Below the pieces are notes generated by a model. It was not told the DNA's origin. It did not search any database and worked only from the letters and a program-made list of their open reading frames with translations. The translations under genes and the position numbers were made by a program. A DNA stretch of 64,000 bases from Parus major (lineage: Eukaryota > Chordata > Aves > Passeriformes > Paridae). Position 1 is the first letter of the stretch; each line of letters begins with the position of its first letter. The stretch lies in the NCBI RefSeq assembly GCF_001522545.3, contig NC_031770.1:91468339-91532338 (forward strand). Reading direction: 5' to 3'. Below are positions 15,005-28,900 of the stretch, one piece after another.

Positions 15005-15472
15005 TGTTTGTCCTTGTTCCAGCCACAATAGAGTTAATTTTTTGCAGTCATAGTAGGGGGCAAGGTCGTGGTTATGTCAATGAGGTTTATGTGTACCACA
15101 GGGCATTGCTGAGGGTAGGAATAAGGGACTCGGACTTCCAAAAAGAGTGTGGCGTCTGGATGAAAAATCTGTTGGCATTGTCTGCCATTGTTCATTGCCT
15201 TCGGGTCCCCATGAGCATATTTGCATATGAATCACCCTCTTTTTCGTACATTTTGCTACTATTTTGCTTTTACTGTTCCTATTTCATTGATGGTTTTGGT
15301 AAATTGTTCTTATTTCAACACATGATCTTCACATTTTGTGCCTCTGGTTCTCAACTCCATCCCACTGGGGTGGGAAGGGAAGGAGAAGGGGGGAGCAAGT
15401 GAGCAATAGTGTGGTTTGGAGTCTTGGTGGGAGAACTAAATTGGGGAATACCATTCCTAAATCATGCCAACA
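15005..15472 (+). mobile_element. Endogenous retrovirus solo LTR, avian type
   Basis: The element has TG and CA ends (15005 and 15471-15472). It opens 'ccacaatagagttaatttt' like the common avian ERV LTR I know, keeps a decayed TATA region ('gagcatatttgcatatga' near 15210), and near its end reads 'aaattgttcttatttcaac' and 'catcccactggggtggga', matching the poly(A)-side part of that LTR. At 468 nt it has lost some of the middle. No flanking internal retroviral sequence is visible, so it is best read as a solo LTR. A 132-codon open frame inside it is not a gene. No clear target duplication was seen. Confidence 0.75.
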
Positions 15473-17709
15473 TTTGACATGCTTTAAAAATGAATAAATA
15501 GATAAATAAATACATCTAGAGAATAGAAATACTTATGTGGTTAAGGAAATATAGAAATAGCTTGGTAACTGATGCATGATAGACTTTTGGAGTGCTTCTG
15601 TGGTTTGTTTTTTTTACTCTGAATTAGTCCTTACAGAGTGTGCATTTTTGAATTTTGTTTAGACTCGATTAAATTAATTTCATCCTATTTCACTGTATTT
15701 TTGAAAAAGTTATATTGCTTCAACTATCTAGATGGTTGGGTTAATACGAAACAGGGAAAGTAGCTAAATTAGAAGGATAAGGGTAGATGAATCGACAAAA
15801 CCCACTCTAATTATTTTCTGCATTTTCATGAAACTGAAGTGTCACTAGTTTTTATAAGAAAAGATTATCTGTTTGTTATAGTCAAAACAATATCAAGAAA
15901 GGTACAAAAAAAAATTGGTTTATTTCTTCAGACAAAAGCATTAATTAATTTATTTTATTAACAGATCCAAAATCAAAACCAAAATTACATCTATCTAGAT
16001 TAGTTCTCTTAAATAAATATAAAATAGTTTTGTTGTACCTCAGTTTGAGTCAAACAATAACTACTGGAAAATCTTAACTAGAGAAAAAATATTTCAGTAG
16101 CAATCCTGTTCTTGTAATAATTTTGATAAAGTATATCACAATCTCTTGGTAATGCAATAGACTTCAAAGCACTTTTTGCTTCTATATCTGACATACTAAA
16201 CATACGGAAAACATTAATCCTTCAAGCCTGCATGGAAACAGAATGTCTTATTACTTGCATAAACAGTAGATTTGTGTCTGTGTAAGGAAATGATGGAATA
16301 AGAATAGAAATTAAAACACCACTTGAAGTAGTATAACATGAAAAAGTTTGTCTGCGGCTCTCAATGATCAACAGAAAGAGAGTTTCCTCTGCTGTCTCTG
16401 ATCCTGAAACAGCCTGTCTGCCTTCAGATTTAGAAGGAAAATAGCTGGGGTTGTTTAATTATTTCTCATTACTTCTTGTAAGATGCAGTGTTTGCCAGCA
16501 GAGGTGTAGTATGATATCAATATAACTATAAAGATCTCAAAATATGGCCCTTTAATTCTTTATGATTCTGGAACAGGTACAGGAATTTCCTGCAAGTCTA
16601 TCTTGTTCAGTAGAGCACAGTGAAAATCTAGTATGCAGAAATTTCAGCCTTTAGGTTCCATGTGCAATTCTCATTCTAAGCCCTCAGGAAAACACAATAT
16701 CTTACAGTGTTATTTGAAAACTTATTTTCTGTTTGCTTCTTTTCTTCCCACAGGATTACTATTTAACATGATACTGAGTGTTTGATACTCAATGAACAAA
16801 CAGCTATTTAATGCTTCCTTCAGTCCCTTTCAGTGCATGGCCACAAATACTGTTAAGCCCAGAGCATTCAAATACGTCACTTGTCCAAGTGACACTTGCC
16901 AGTTTCAGCCCCCTGATCCTAGAAAATAAAAGTCCTGGCTGCCATCAGTACAGGAGATGAAAACTCAACACTCCACAAGTCAAACCAACTATTTCCAGAA
17001 AATGCACAAGTAACATTATTTATACATATGTGTGTGTTTGTTCTTGAACAACATGATTATGGTAATTTAGATATCACTTCTATCCAAGGCTAGGGCAGAT
17101 TTTTAAGACTATCTGTGCTAGGCCTTAAAATCAGTTTCAAAAATGCATTGCATTTTTCATAGTGGAGGCAGAATACAAATGTAAATGAAGAATTTAATTT
17201 CTTTTTGATTACTTCCCATACAATATTTTTTTCAGCTTAAAGGAACAGAGAAACTTTCAGTATTCTTTTTATACAGCATTGGGGAAATCCTTAGTAGAGA
17301 TCAAAAATGAAATCTTGTAAGGAGAACTTTGTTATTAAGAAATAATGGGGGGAACTTTATCTTATCTGAATAATTTGTCTGATACAAAGCAGTTCCAAGC
17401 TTTCATCTGATTTTAGATTTAACACCTAATCTGAGCTAAAATTACCTATTTTTATATGCAACAGGAATGAATACTATGTATGTGCACTTGAAATAAAGGT
17501 AATTTTACCTTAGTTGCATCTTTGGTTTCTTAGCAACCTACCAGCACAAGTCCTGCCTGCATTCAGTATTTCCTGAACACCTCAGAGCAGGTGATCACAT
17601 TTCCAGTGCCTGTTGGGACCCTGTGGTTTACACAGTTGCCTACACTGATCCCATGAGAGATCAAGGGAGCACACATCAGTCACGGGCAGAACAGCTTCAA
17701 TATGGGTGT

Positions 17710-17932
17710 GCTGAGGCACTGGGACAATATAACTGTGGTGAGGACTGGTTGCCCACAGGAGCAGTGGAGGCCCCACGCCTTGGAGTGTTCAAGGCCAGAT
17801 TGGATGGGGCTTTCAGCAGCCTGGTCTAATGAAAGATGTCCTTGCCTATGGCAGGTGGCTGCAACCAGATGACCCTTAAGGTTCCTTCCAAGCCAAACCA
17901 TTCTACCATTCCAAGATTCCATTATTTCCTGT
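17710..17932 (+). mobile_element. CR1 LINE 3'-end fragment
   Basis: The sequence contains 'ttcaaggccagattggatgg' at about 17789 and ends 'ccttccaagccaaacc' plus an ATTCTA/ATTCCA tail, the standard sense-strand CR1 3' terminus. The 5' part (before about 17750) is poorly matched and its boundary is uncertain. The 120 nt upstream (17590-17709) are also GC-richer and may belong to an older repeat. It is sense-oriented within CSMD1. Confidence 0.85.
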
Positions 17933-18557
17933 TGTTTTAAACTTAAATAGTACAGATTCTTAAACAGAAATTGTTATGAAGGACTACTGTTCAATTTACC
18001 AATATGGACATAACCAAAGTGCTAGTTTTCTGTAAATATGAAACTAATATATAAAGGTAATGTGTAACAGTGATGGCTACACTGAGTCAGAGGAAGCACA
18101 CGTGGTAGCACCAGCACACACACGGGCACTTAGCCACAAATTGTGGTACGTGGTGCACCTCTCTGCTGGTAGAGCTCAGAGGAAATTGTTCTTTGTGGGA
18201 GGGATCCTTCCATGTGTAGAATGTCACCCTGAGTATCTGCTGGGCAGTGGTGTCCAGCCTCTCTGTTGGTGAATTAGAGCAGCTAAATTGTAAGCACATC
18301 CACCAGCCATGCACTTGCACTTTGCATACCAAAAAAACAAATAAACCTGTGTTCTAGGGACCCCTTCCCCCTTTGTCTCTTTTGCTGTAGGTAAAATATT
18401 CCAGTTTTTGGGACTGGGATCTAAGTCTCCTTGACGTTACTGATTTTTATTTTTTATTTTATTTTTTATTTTCATGCCTATAATGTTCCGATTTTTTTTG
18501 TTTAATTTTAATATTTACTGTGTGACAGAAAGAGGTTATTTGTCTCCTATTTAATTA

Positions 18558-18642
18558 TTTTAAAAAAACAAACTAACAAACAAAAAACAAAACAACAAAA
18601 AAACCCAAAGAAACCCAAACAAGCCCAAAACAAAGCAAACCA
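18558..18642. repeat. A/C-rich low-complexity tract
   Basis: The run of AAAC, AAAAC and CCCAAA words resembles the complementary strand of the T/G tract at 36.0 kb in composition. No further identity. Confidence 0.8.
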
Positions 18643-21310
18643 CCTAGTGGCAAGTAAGGAGGAAAAAAAACCTATTTTCATGTAATACCTCAGCTTCTGT
18701 GTGAGGTACAGATCTGACGGCTTTATCAATTCAGGTGATGATTTGTCACTTTCATCAGTAACCATGTCCACCTCTCTCTTCCATACAAAGCTTTGGTAGC
18801 CCATCCTTTAGAAATTCCACGAAAATTATCAATTAACATGTAAAGAGGAATTTTACTCTGTATCCACAAAATTTTTGATCTGCCATTACTGGAAACTGAA
18901 TTTTTCCATAGGAAGTCCCACATACACAAGATGAATGCTACAGAGTGAAGTACTTTGTGTAGGAGCATCATTTCTGATGCCCATATGTTAGCCACAGAAT
19001 TCCCAGCTAATGCTCCCAGAATTTCTTTGTTTTTTTTTAAAATTTGTGTACTCTAGTGAAGAGGTTTTGAAAATGTTACAGAAAAAAAAACCACCACTGT
19101 GCCATACACTGGTTATAACTTTCTTCCAAGAACCACTAAGGTTTTTTACCCTTTCCCACTTTCTCCAACTAAAACACAAGCAGCATTGCTGTTAAAGAAC
19201 ATATTCCTATCTAGAGCTAAGTATATGAAAGAAATCATGCAGCTAAATTAGAGCTCTGCTAAAATAGGTTGTGTAAAATACTCTCTCAGTGTCATTTTCA
19301 TATTATTTCATAGTATTATGGGGAGATTTGAGACTGTCTAGAACCTTGTGGAGTTCACATAGACATGAAAATGTCTTGTGTATTGTGTGTCTGGGAAATA
19401 TCATGCTTTCATAATGATATTCATTTAATCTTTTATTAATGTACAATGCAATTCATATTATAATTTAATATTTCAGCATAGAGTTTTGCCAGCTTTGAGA
19501 TTCAGAGCTCTGGATGTACTAGATAGAATGTTACTACTTGTATGTTTCTTTTTTAAAAGAAAACAATCCCCTAAAACAGCGTTTCTAGAATGTAACTTTA
19601 TGTACTTGGAAAAATGAATGTTCAGTGATATGAACTACAGCCTATGTGTAGTCAAAACATTTAGATTTAGCATTTGTTTTGCCAATAACTGAGATACTAA
19701 CAAAGATATATTCCATATTCCAGATATGGTTTTGTTTTTTCCTTTTAGTTATATCACTGTGCTTTCTATATGCTCACCCAAATTCTAAGTAGATTTGAAA
19801 CATAAAAGGCCAGTTTGTAGTTAGAAATATTTAGGTTCTCTAAAATAGTCTGAAGTGTGTCTGAAAGAATATATAAAGTGTAAAAGTCCATCTGAATGAG
19901 ATGTAGAAACTTACAGGTGTCAGTGTTTTAACCAACACCTTTAAGAACTATTTAATGCGATGTTTAAAATGAACATTGTAAATCTTGTAAAAGACCAACC
20001 CTTTTATTTCCAGTCAAAACTGTTTTTAAGTAGGATTTGGGTTTCCCTTATGTTGTTAACAGGTAGATAAAGGAAATGAGATTATAAATAAAAACAAAAT
20101 TTCTCTGATGTAGTTTCCATGGTTCAAATAGAATACAAAACATTCATTAAGAATGACTATATTTCAATATTTTGGTCTTGTTCTACTTAAGAAGAAAAAG
20201 GGATTCAGCCATATTTCTAACTAGACTTCTCCAGAATCATTATTGCTTAACATGATGAGTTTCCTAGTAATCTGGAATATTTAATGAAACTCTGATATCT
20301 CATATTGTGGTGAAAAAAGGCATCTATTTCACTATACTTATTAATTTTTTGAGGGAGACCAAATCCCATTTCAGTTTTATTATTTTTTAGCTCCAACAAT
20401 ATGTACTGTGTTTACTCTAGTACTGGGAAATCTACCCTCACACAGATGATATCTTATCTGGGAATTTCTGATATTCATCAGTTTGACTTTTGTTTCAAGC
20501 AATCAACATTTTTGAAAAGGCGAAACCTAATTTTGTGTACTTCTCCATAGTTATTCAGGAAAAAAAATCTAAAATGGTAAAATTTCAAATCTGGAACATT
20601 GTCATGCAAAACAAAAAAGTTAAAAAAGTTTACTATCTAGTAAACTAAGACATGAATTTTCATCATATTAGGTTCTCTGTGGTAGCTACTCCATTAACAA
20701 ATGATGTAGTGTAATGAATGACAGTGGAATAACCCAGACTAGTCCAAGGGCCTGTTGCCTGTATTAGAAAAATTCTTCGTGCACTTTCTTCATATCCACA
20801 GTTAATGAAAGTTAGGTAGCCTGCATTCAGATGAGCTTAGACTTTTTTTTTCCTTTTTTTATTGTGGGTTGGACTTCATATACACAAAATCAGTTTTACC
20901 ACCATAATTATGTATCAATAATTTACCACCCAAATTTAAAATTAGATAGCGTCCATAACCCTTATTTAACACTTCTCAATACTTGAGATTTGGTTTACTG
21001 TGAGGTAGCTACCACAACAGGGAGTCAGATGATCACTTGTCATAACTGAATAGGATAATTTTTTGCTGAATAGTTTGACATGTGCATGCACACTCTCTCA
21101 CAAGACTGCTTTTCTTCTTTAATTAATGAAAAAATAGTTTGGAAATACAAGTTTTAACCATAAAATTGATAGCTGTAATGAGAAAAAAAACCCTCATATT
21201 TCTCTCAACATAATAGTTACTTGATTAGTAATACATTGAGATTACATGACAGCAGATCATTATGTTCATTAATATATTTTGAAGTTTCAGGGGTTTTTCT
21301 CTTTTAACTG

Positions 21311-21563
<253 letters not shown>

Positions 21564-22800
21564 TAAATATCACGATCACAGTAAAAAGCTGGCTCATATT
21601 ACTACTGTTCTTACACTGCATATCTGCTTTCTGTGTGTGATCAGACGTCTCTAGGGATTTACTTTCAGAAAAAGTATATGTGCTTCACAATGCAGTTTGC
21701 TCTAAATATGAATTTGCTTGCTCACTTTTTTCATAATAATATTTTTGCTGTCAGTCTGATCCTTGCCTTAAAAACATGCCTGGAATGCAACTTGCAGAAA
21801 GTCAATTCCACAAAAAGGCAGACTCCCATCTAAATATTGTCTTCCTTCATTATTCAAAATCTAACTCTTATCCAGAAGTTTTTATTCATGGTTTGGAAAT
21901 ATGACTCAGCCACAGTATAGTACAAATTATGTTTCAGGCTCCTGTATATATATGCATATACAACTTCAAAAGAAGACAAGAGGATGTCAGTGTTGCTGTC
22001 GTTTCTGCTTATGTTCATGTAGATACTTTTTAAAATGCAATTTTTTAGAATGGATTCATTATTGATTTTTGTACTTTATAAATCATTACTCAAAATGAAA
22101 GACATGATAGTTATATTGAAAGTAGAAAAGCTTCTTAATTTATCTGTGCTTTTAAATTCTGCACTTACATAAGCTGTTTCAACCCTTTTGCCCCCCTCCC
22201 ACAGCATCAAATCATTTAGGAGTTTAGACATCTCTGGTTTTTTTCCTGAAACTGTGGGACCTCTATGATTTTTAAAATGACAAATACACTGCAATGTCTA
22301 TATTATTTCTGGTGACTGTGGCATGCACATCCAACGAAAGTATTTAATATACATAGTTCTTTTAGTTTTAAAAATATTTTGAATATTTCAGAAAATAAAA
22401 AAATCTGAAATTTAATTTCATTTTGCCAACTCAGTATAAGACTGTGGTCCTTTGCACTTACAACTTATTTTTTTCCAGAGTTTATCAAGGATGCATACAT
22501 AATACCATTGCTGGGGACTATGAATGAAAATGCACTGCTTATGTTAGCACTGTGCCTTAAGCCTGTTAATTGGGGTCTACAAAAACAATGTGATTCATCC
22601 TGCTCATGCACCAGAAAACTATGAATGCTCAGAATAACAAGGGGAACATTTGGGATGATGCAACACACTGGAAAATGGCTTTTGTTCCCCCTCTATATAT
22701 CTTATCTCTAGACAAATACTCACCAAGTAGTTAAAACTTTTGTGAAATATCTGGGGAGATCATTTTTTCAGATGTGTCTCTCTTGATCTGCATAATATTG

Positions 22801-23195
22801 GGTAGTATTGGAAGAGACCTCTGGAGTTTATCTAGTCCAGTGTCCTTCTCAAAGAAGGGTAACCTAAAGCAAGCTGCCCAGGACTGTGTCAGGTGGGTTT
22901 TGAATGCCCCCAAGATTAGAAACTCTGCAGCCTCTCTGGGCAACCAATGCCAGTGTTTACCCTCAGAGTAAAAAAGGTTTTCACGTATTTGTTAGTGGGA
23001 TTTTCTGAGTTTCAATTTGTGCTTATTGCTTCCGGCTTGTCAATGGATATCGTCATGAGGACTCTGGCTCCTCCTTTCTTACACCCTCTCATCTAACAGG
23101 TATTAATGCACACCAATAAGAATTCACCCATGATGCCTCCAAGCCTTCTCTTCTCCAGGCTAAAATATGCCAGCTCGTTGAGGTTATCCCTTATG
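22801..23195 (-). mobile_element. CR1 LINE 3'-end fragment
   Basis: Antisense CR1 text is clear: 'ttggaagagacctctggag', 'agcctctctgggcaacc', 'cttctcttctccaggctaaa'. The fragment is 5'-truncated and has several indels and no coding capacity. It lies about 1.3 kb downstream of the first CSMD1 exon, in antisense orientation. Confidence 0.9.
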
Positions 23196-24145
23196 TTTTT
23201 ATTTTCAGAAACTTATTTCTGTTAAAATTCAACAGCCTTGACATATATTTCCATCTTAGGTACTTCTCTCAAGTTAAATAATTATTTGAACTGATCATGA
23301 AACAAACAAAAAAAAAAAAGAGAAATGTCACAAAAAATAAGTCTTGTGACATACATGACCTTGTTTTCAGGCACAAAACCTAGCAGTGAAAGGATGCCTC
23401 CAATGTCTGATTGTCTCCAGACACAATTCTTGTACTTGTCCTCTGGGCAAATCCCACATTGTAGTCTATATGACTATGAGACATCCAAGAAATATTTTAC
23501 TCATGGGCAACTATTCCCAATAGTTTAAACAGACTGTTTCAGAGTACACACATGTAGTTGTGATTAATGTGTTGATATATTGAGCTATCCTGTCTTTGAA
23601 ACATGTAAAATAAATATATAGATGTTTTCATGTAACAATTTAGCACTCACTTTACTAATAGATGAGTCCCCAGTACCAGACCAAATTGAAGGAATTCTTT
23701 ATGACTGTTCTAATTTCCCAGAAATTCTAAATCTTGACCAGCTGTCTTCAGGGCATTTGGGACTCTACTTTCTAATGTTACTGAGACTGCTTTCTCCTGT
23801 TGCTGCTTGCTAGAAAGAATAGTTCTTTCAGTCTGTGCTGTCTCTTTGTGACTGCTTGCTTGGTTCATTCGTGTGTGTGTGGTGAAGATGTATAATTGTT
23901 CTGCACAAGAACAATAGTCCATTATTTCAGGGAAATAGAAAAGTCAGTAATTTTAATTGCAGTCCTTAGATATTAAATGAAAGCAGTCTTTATACTTTAT
24001 GAGATAGTAAGTTACTGTGTTTTAGAGTCCTTATATAGATTTTTCATGGTAGCTGTCAGGTGTAAATGCTAGTCACAAATAAATAATCACAAGATATTCT
24101 GCAAAAAGGGGTAGATTGCCCATTTGCAGATTTCATCACAAGGAC

Positions 24146-24501
24146 TGTGGTGGGTTGATGTTGGCTGGATGCCAGGTGCCCACCATATTAGTCACTCACT
24201 CCTCCACTTCACCAGGACTAGTAAGAGAAAATGTATTGAGATAAGAACAAAGTATCACTCTTCAGGTACTGTCCTGGGCAAAGCAGACTCAACCCTCACA
24301 TATTCTCACTCCTTTCTCTGGCTGCTAGTAATGCTGCACAGTGACATTTTCCTTCTTAAATATGTTATCCCATTGCTGATGGATAACCTTGGTCAGTGGC
24401 AGGTCAGTCTTGAAACCATCTGGTTTTGGTTCTATCAGACATGAGAGAAGCTCTGGCAGCACCACTACCCCCACAAAAAGCTGCCACTCAAACCCAATAC
24501 A
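24146..24501 (-). mobile_element. Endogenous retrovirus LTR with internal deletion (ERVL-like)
   Basis: On the + strand it reads TGTGGTGGGTTGATGTTGG at one end and 'aaacccaataca' at the other, the two termini of a well-known avian ERV LTR as I remember it. 'gatgccaggtgcccacca', 'tattctcactcctttctc' and 'ttcttaaatatgttatccca' also fit. The usual LTR has a long GC-rich repeated middle; here 'gcagactcaaccc' joins directly to 'tcacatattctc', so most of that middle is missing. By the position of its poly(A)-side sequence the LTR is antisense to CSMD1. Confidence 0.78.
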
Positions 24502-24879
24502 CAAATATTCTTTTGATATTTTTATATTTTTAATATAAATCTATTTAAATCTATTTGTTTTGATCTCACACACCTCTTGTGGTTTCACTGGGAATTAGAC
24601 TAAAATGGACTGGAGTTCCTCAGTCCTGAAAGTCACTGCAGGTAGAACTACTATAAGGGGCACACAAGCATAATCACCAGCTTACATACAACCATCCCCT
24701 GCCATTATTTTATTCCTATATTTTTGCATATCTGTTCCAAGCCAATTTAATCCATCCCTTTCCCTGATGCTGGTTCCTTTCCTAAATACTCCATAATTAG
24801 TCTTGTAAAATACCAAAATGCTCTTTCGTTTAACTCTACAGTGATCTCTGTATCCCTGAGCTGGCCACCTCTGAGATCT

Positions 24880-25919
24880 CTGGAGTGACTGGAGTGCTCC
24901 TAGAGTGAGATGTGCTCCAGCCCTTGGGGCTGGGTCTCACCGGGGACGGCCCTGGGGAGGCTGGGGTGGAGGTTGGATCTCTATGTTGGTTCCCCACCTT
25001 GCCCAGGACTTTCTGCCTTCTGCACTTGTGATGAATCTAGGGTGGATGTGGAAAGGCCAGGGTGAGGTGCCTTTTGTCTCACCCATCCACCACCATGTCC
25101 CTGTGCTCCTCTGTGGGTGAGCTTTTTATTGCCTCAGTGTCCTGGCTGCAGAGGGTGAAGGCCCTGCACCCATGTGGTCAGGGTGGTTTTGGGGGCCAGA
25201 AAAGGTTGAGTTCCCCCCCAGAAGCACCTCATTTTGCCTCTCCATTGTGGAGATTGTTGGGATCAGCTCTGTCAGGATCGTCCTCTGCTGCTGCTGCTCA
25301 TCCCCATCCTGTTTCTCTGGGACATGGCTTGCAGACACGGTAAAGCCACTGTGTCTCCAAGACATGGTGCTGACCAAAGTGTGACCACTGTGACCACTGT
25401 GTTGTGGGGTCAAAACCCCAGCAGAGCCAGCCTCAATGCTGGAAACAGCCATGTGGAATCAAGCCCAGCTTCTGAACTGGCAGCATGGCATGGCACAGAC
25501 AATCTGGCTTTCAGGGTTTTGTCCACCATTGGTTTCTGTTGTCTTGGACATAGGGACAGGGAGAATCAACCAAAGGAAGTGGCCACCATCTTGTCTTTGT
25601 CCCAGGGGCTGCATGGATGTGACCTATGGGGAGCGTCCCCCATCCTGTTTTTGTCCTGGCACCCACAAGGAGCTAAGTCAAGGTGGTGAACTCCTGTAGT
25701 TTGTAAAGCACCTTCTCTTTTTTATGCTTTTGTTATTGATATTGTTGCTGTTACTGTGTGTTCCTTATTCCATTGCTTTTTTTTTTTTCTTTTTGTTATC
25801 TCAATTTTTCTTTTTGTTATTATAGTCTCTGTCTTTATCCTCCTGTTAACTGGAAAGGGTGAGGGGAAGGGGAGTGGCTTATTTGGAGCTTAATTTCTGT
25901 CTGCTGTTAAATCCCCACA
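24880..25919 (+). mobile_element. GC-rich LTR-like element
   Basis: A GC-rich block of about 800 nt (24880-25690) stands out from the AT-rich intron and passes into 'cttattccattgctttt', 'gttatctcaattttt' and a G-rich segment ending 'gttaaatccccaca'. That right end resembles the R/U5 end of avian ERV LTRs in + orientation. The left boundary is not defined. The block contains a short tandem repeat (tgtgaccactgtgaccactg near 25380) and overlapping open frames up to 151 codons that match no family known to me. Alternatives are an unrelated GC-rich repeat or two nested elements. Confidence 0.5.
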
Positions 25920-28900
25920 CTAACCTAGCACATCTAGCAGTGTCACTGGCTTTTCAAAAGCAAGGCAGTATGGGATGTGGCATAACAAACCTCTTTGAGC
26001 AACAATGGGATTAAAACCTTTTTTCTTTTCCTAGTAAGAACTCAGATTATCAGACTTTTTTATATAGTTAGCATACAGATCCTTTAATTACTTTTTTTCC
26101 CCTCATATCAAATTAACATCATGTTTATTATCATTTTACCATAGCTATATTATTGCTGTAGCTTGGCCTTTTCCAGTCAGCCAAAACTAATACTAACAAG
26201 CAGTCAATTTAATTTTCATTTCTTTGTTTGATCTTTGATCAGGCAAACAGAATTATTATAATTTATTTCATTAAAATATTGGAATTACCAATTGGATTTA
26301 AAGCTATGCATAATTAATTTATTTGTTGAGCAATTTTTTCAGATCTTTGCAGCTTGCATTTTCAGCAATGTTTAGTACCCCATTTTTAACATGATCAAGA
26401 AAATCAGCTCACTGGTATAAAAAAAATTAACACTGTTCTAGAATTGCACTTCTTAATGCATATATGCTTCAATAATACATAACTTCAATAATACATAAAT
26501 GCATAAATACAATTTTAAAATACTTGCCAAGCTGAATTTATAAATAAAATGTTGTAGTGTAAAAAGTGAATCCAAATGATTGGCATTTGGATATCCTCTT
26601 GAATCATATTTATTGTCCCGTCTTCCATCAGATTAGAGTAGAAGTTTAAAGAAAAATTAAAAATTTTAAAAATTAGTTAGGTACAGAGTGAAGGGTTTAT
26701 TTTGGTATTTGTTGTTTTTTTCCTCTCCACACATCCTTTGTCCTTTACATTTGAGTTTTTGTATTTTGACATTGATTTCATCAATAAAAATATTTATGTC
26801 ACAATTTCTGTGTGTCTAGCTGTGGAATTTTTTTCATAGTTTCAGAATTTCTAGTCAGAAGGAGGCACCATGTTGAATGCCCCAAAAAAAAACTGAAAAA
26901 ATTACATTGCATTGACATTCTCTGCCTTGTCCTCTTCATGTCTGCCATACCAGCAACATTGGTCTCATGCAAATGAATTCTAGCAATAGATATCATTGGA
27001 TATGGTTCTTGCTCTGCCTTGTTCCTTGGTGGCACTGCCATGAGAGGAAAGATGTTTTACAGTCATTTAGTTATGAACTTTTTTTTTCTTTAATTCCTCT
27101 ACCCTCACCTGTGCTAATAAATGAAAACCCCTTGCATATTCAGTGGGAGTTGCAAAGCATATGATTTGTCTTATGCCAGTGCTTCATGAATGCATAAATT
27201 CCTCAGAGGTGAAGTATCATTAACAGGCTAACTAGGAGATGAAAACCTAGCACTTCCCAGAAAAAAAGCTTATTAATGTACACAGAATGACTTAAAAGGT
27301 ATTATAAAGAATCCCCTGCTTTGTTGCATGTTTACAGCATATACAGTATGTGTGTTAAGCTTTTGTTTATTGCCAGAACAATAGAATAGTTTTTTAAATT
27401 TTTTTTTGTTTTTTATGAGGAAAGAACTCTACAATACCTTTAGCTATACAGCTAAAACTGATCTGCTTAAGTTAAATATTTATTTCAAAATTCCTAGAAA
27501 TGGAACAGAATAAGAAAGCTTCCAAAACAAAATGTGATTAATGGCTATATTTACTTTCACACTAACTCAGGCCTCTGTTGCAGAGCATTTCAGATAAAGT
27601 ATTCTATTTTTGGCAAGTTTTCAGAGAGGTTCAATAAGGTATTAGATATTTTGATAATTATGTACCACAAGTTATCTGTCTGTTAAGTCTAAATACATTC
27701 AGAAATTCAGGATTTAACTAAAAGATAATCCTGGAGTCAAACAATGAATATAATAGAGGCTGCTGAAATAAATGTATACTGATGGAAAACCATAAGTGAA
27801 ATAATGTAAATCAGCTTGCAATTGCTAGTACTTTCAATGAATTTTCATAATTCACTAAGTCTGCTCATAAATGCCTGTCTGTCCATCCTGCATTTTCTTT
27901 AAAATCCTACAAATGATGTTTCAAATAAGTGAAAGAATTTGCAGTGTTTCCTTGATGCATAGTACTTTTAGTCAGGGGTTACTTTTTGAATTGTTACTTA
28001 GAGTAAATTAGAAAAAAAAATAGTAAAAGAAATTGATAAAAACAAAAGCCAGAAAAATCTGTTATTTTCTACCTCTTAAGTGATGCTGAATAGAATTTTC
28101 CTTTAAATGGTACTGAGACAATAATGTATATTTTGTTACATTTTATCAAGAGAGTAAACCAGTCTTGATACGAAAACATCAACAAGAAGATAATCTACCA
28201 TCTTCCTTGACTATTCTTTTCTATGGTTAATAGAATCACTGTTAAACATATAGACCAGTACTGGCACAGTAATACTTCTTTCTAAAATGTAATGTAAAAT
28301 GTCACTAAAAAAGCTCAAACGTAGCTGTCTCATGATATCAGCACTAAGAAGATGCCAGTTTAGTAACAGCAGTTCAGACTTCAGCCACTGTTTGGCCAGA
28401 ACTATTCAAAAGACTATGGTTGAAGTGGCACTCAAACAAGGAACTGAGTAGTTCTCATTTTATGATTTATTTTTAGAGACAGTTTCTACAAACTACCCAG
28501 TGTGTTCTGCAATGGTGTGTATTTACAGAGTAATTTGTGTTGATACAGTTTTCCGGAACTATGGAGAATATTTGCAGTCATTGAAGATTTGATGCCTGCT
28601 GGACTGCTTCTATTATGATATATCATACATTGAAAGCACAAAGTAGCTAAGGCAGTCCATCAGGGCAAGGGGCCAGCTAGGAGACATAGAGAAGGTTAAT
28701 GGAAAACAAATAGCTGTGCTCCTTTTTAAACCTTCAGAACCTGTGTCAGCTTATACAAATAGAATGAGAAAGATTTGTGTAAAAATCTGTTGTGACACCA
28801 ATTTATCTTGGTGCCATTTATTCACTAGTACTGCATGCAGAGATTTCCAGCACAGGGAGCAGGTGGAAGGTCTGATAGTGACAGGCAGTACTTTGCTGAA

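Noticed and set aside
15004..15402. 132-codon open frame on the + strand
   Set aside because: It starts at the LTR boundary and sits wholly within a non-coding LTR; the residue pattern matches no domain.
25234..25689. 151-codon open frame on the + strand
   Set aside because: It lies in the GC-rich LTR-like block, where stop codons are rarer. Several overlapping frames are open on both strands and no family is recognised.
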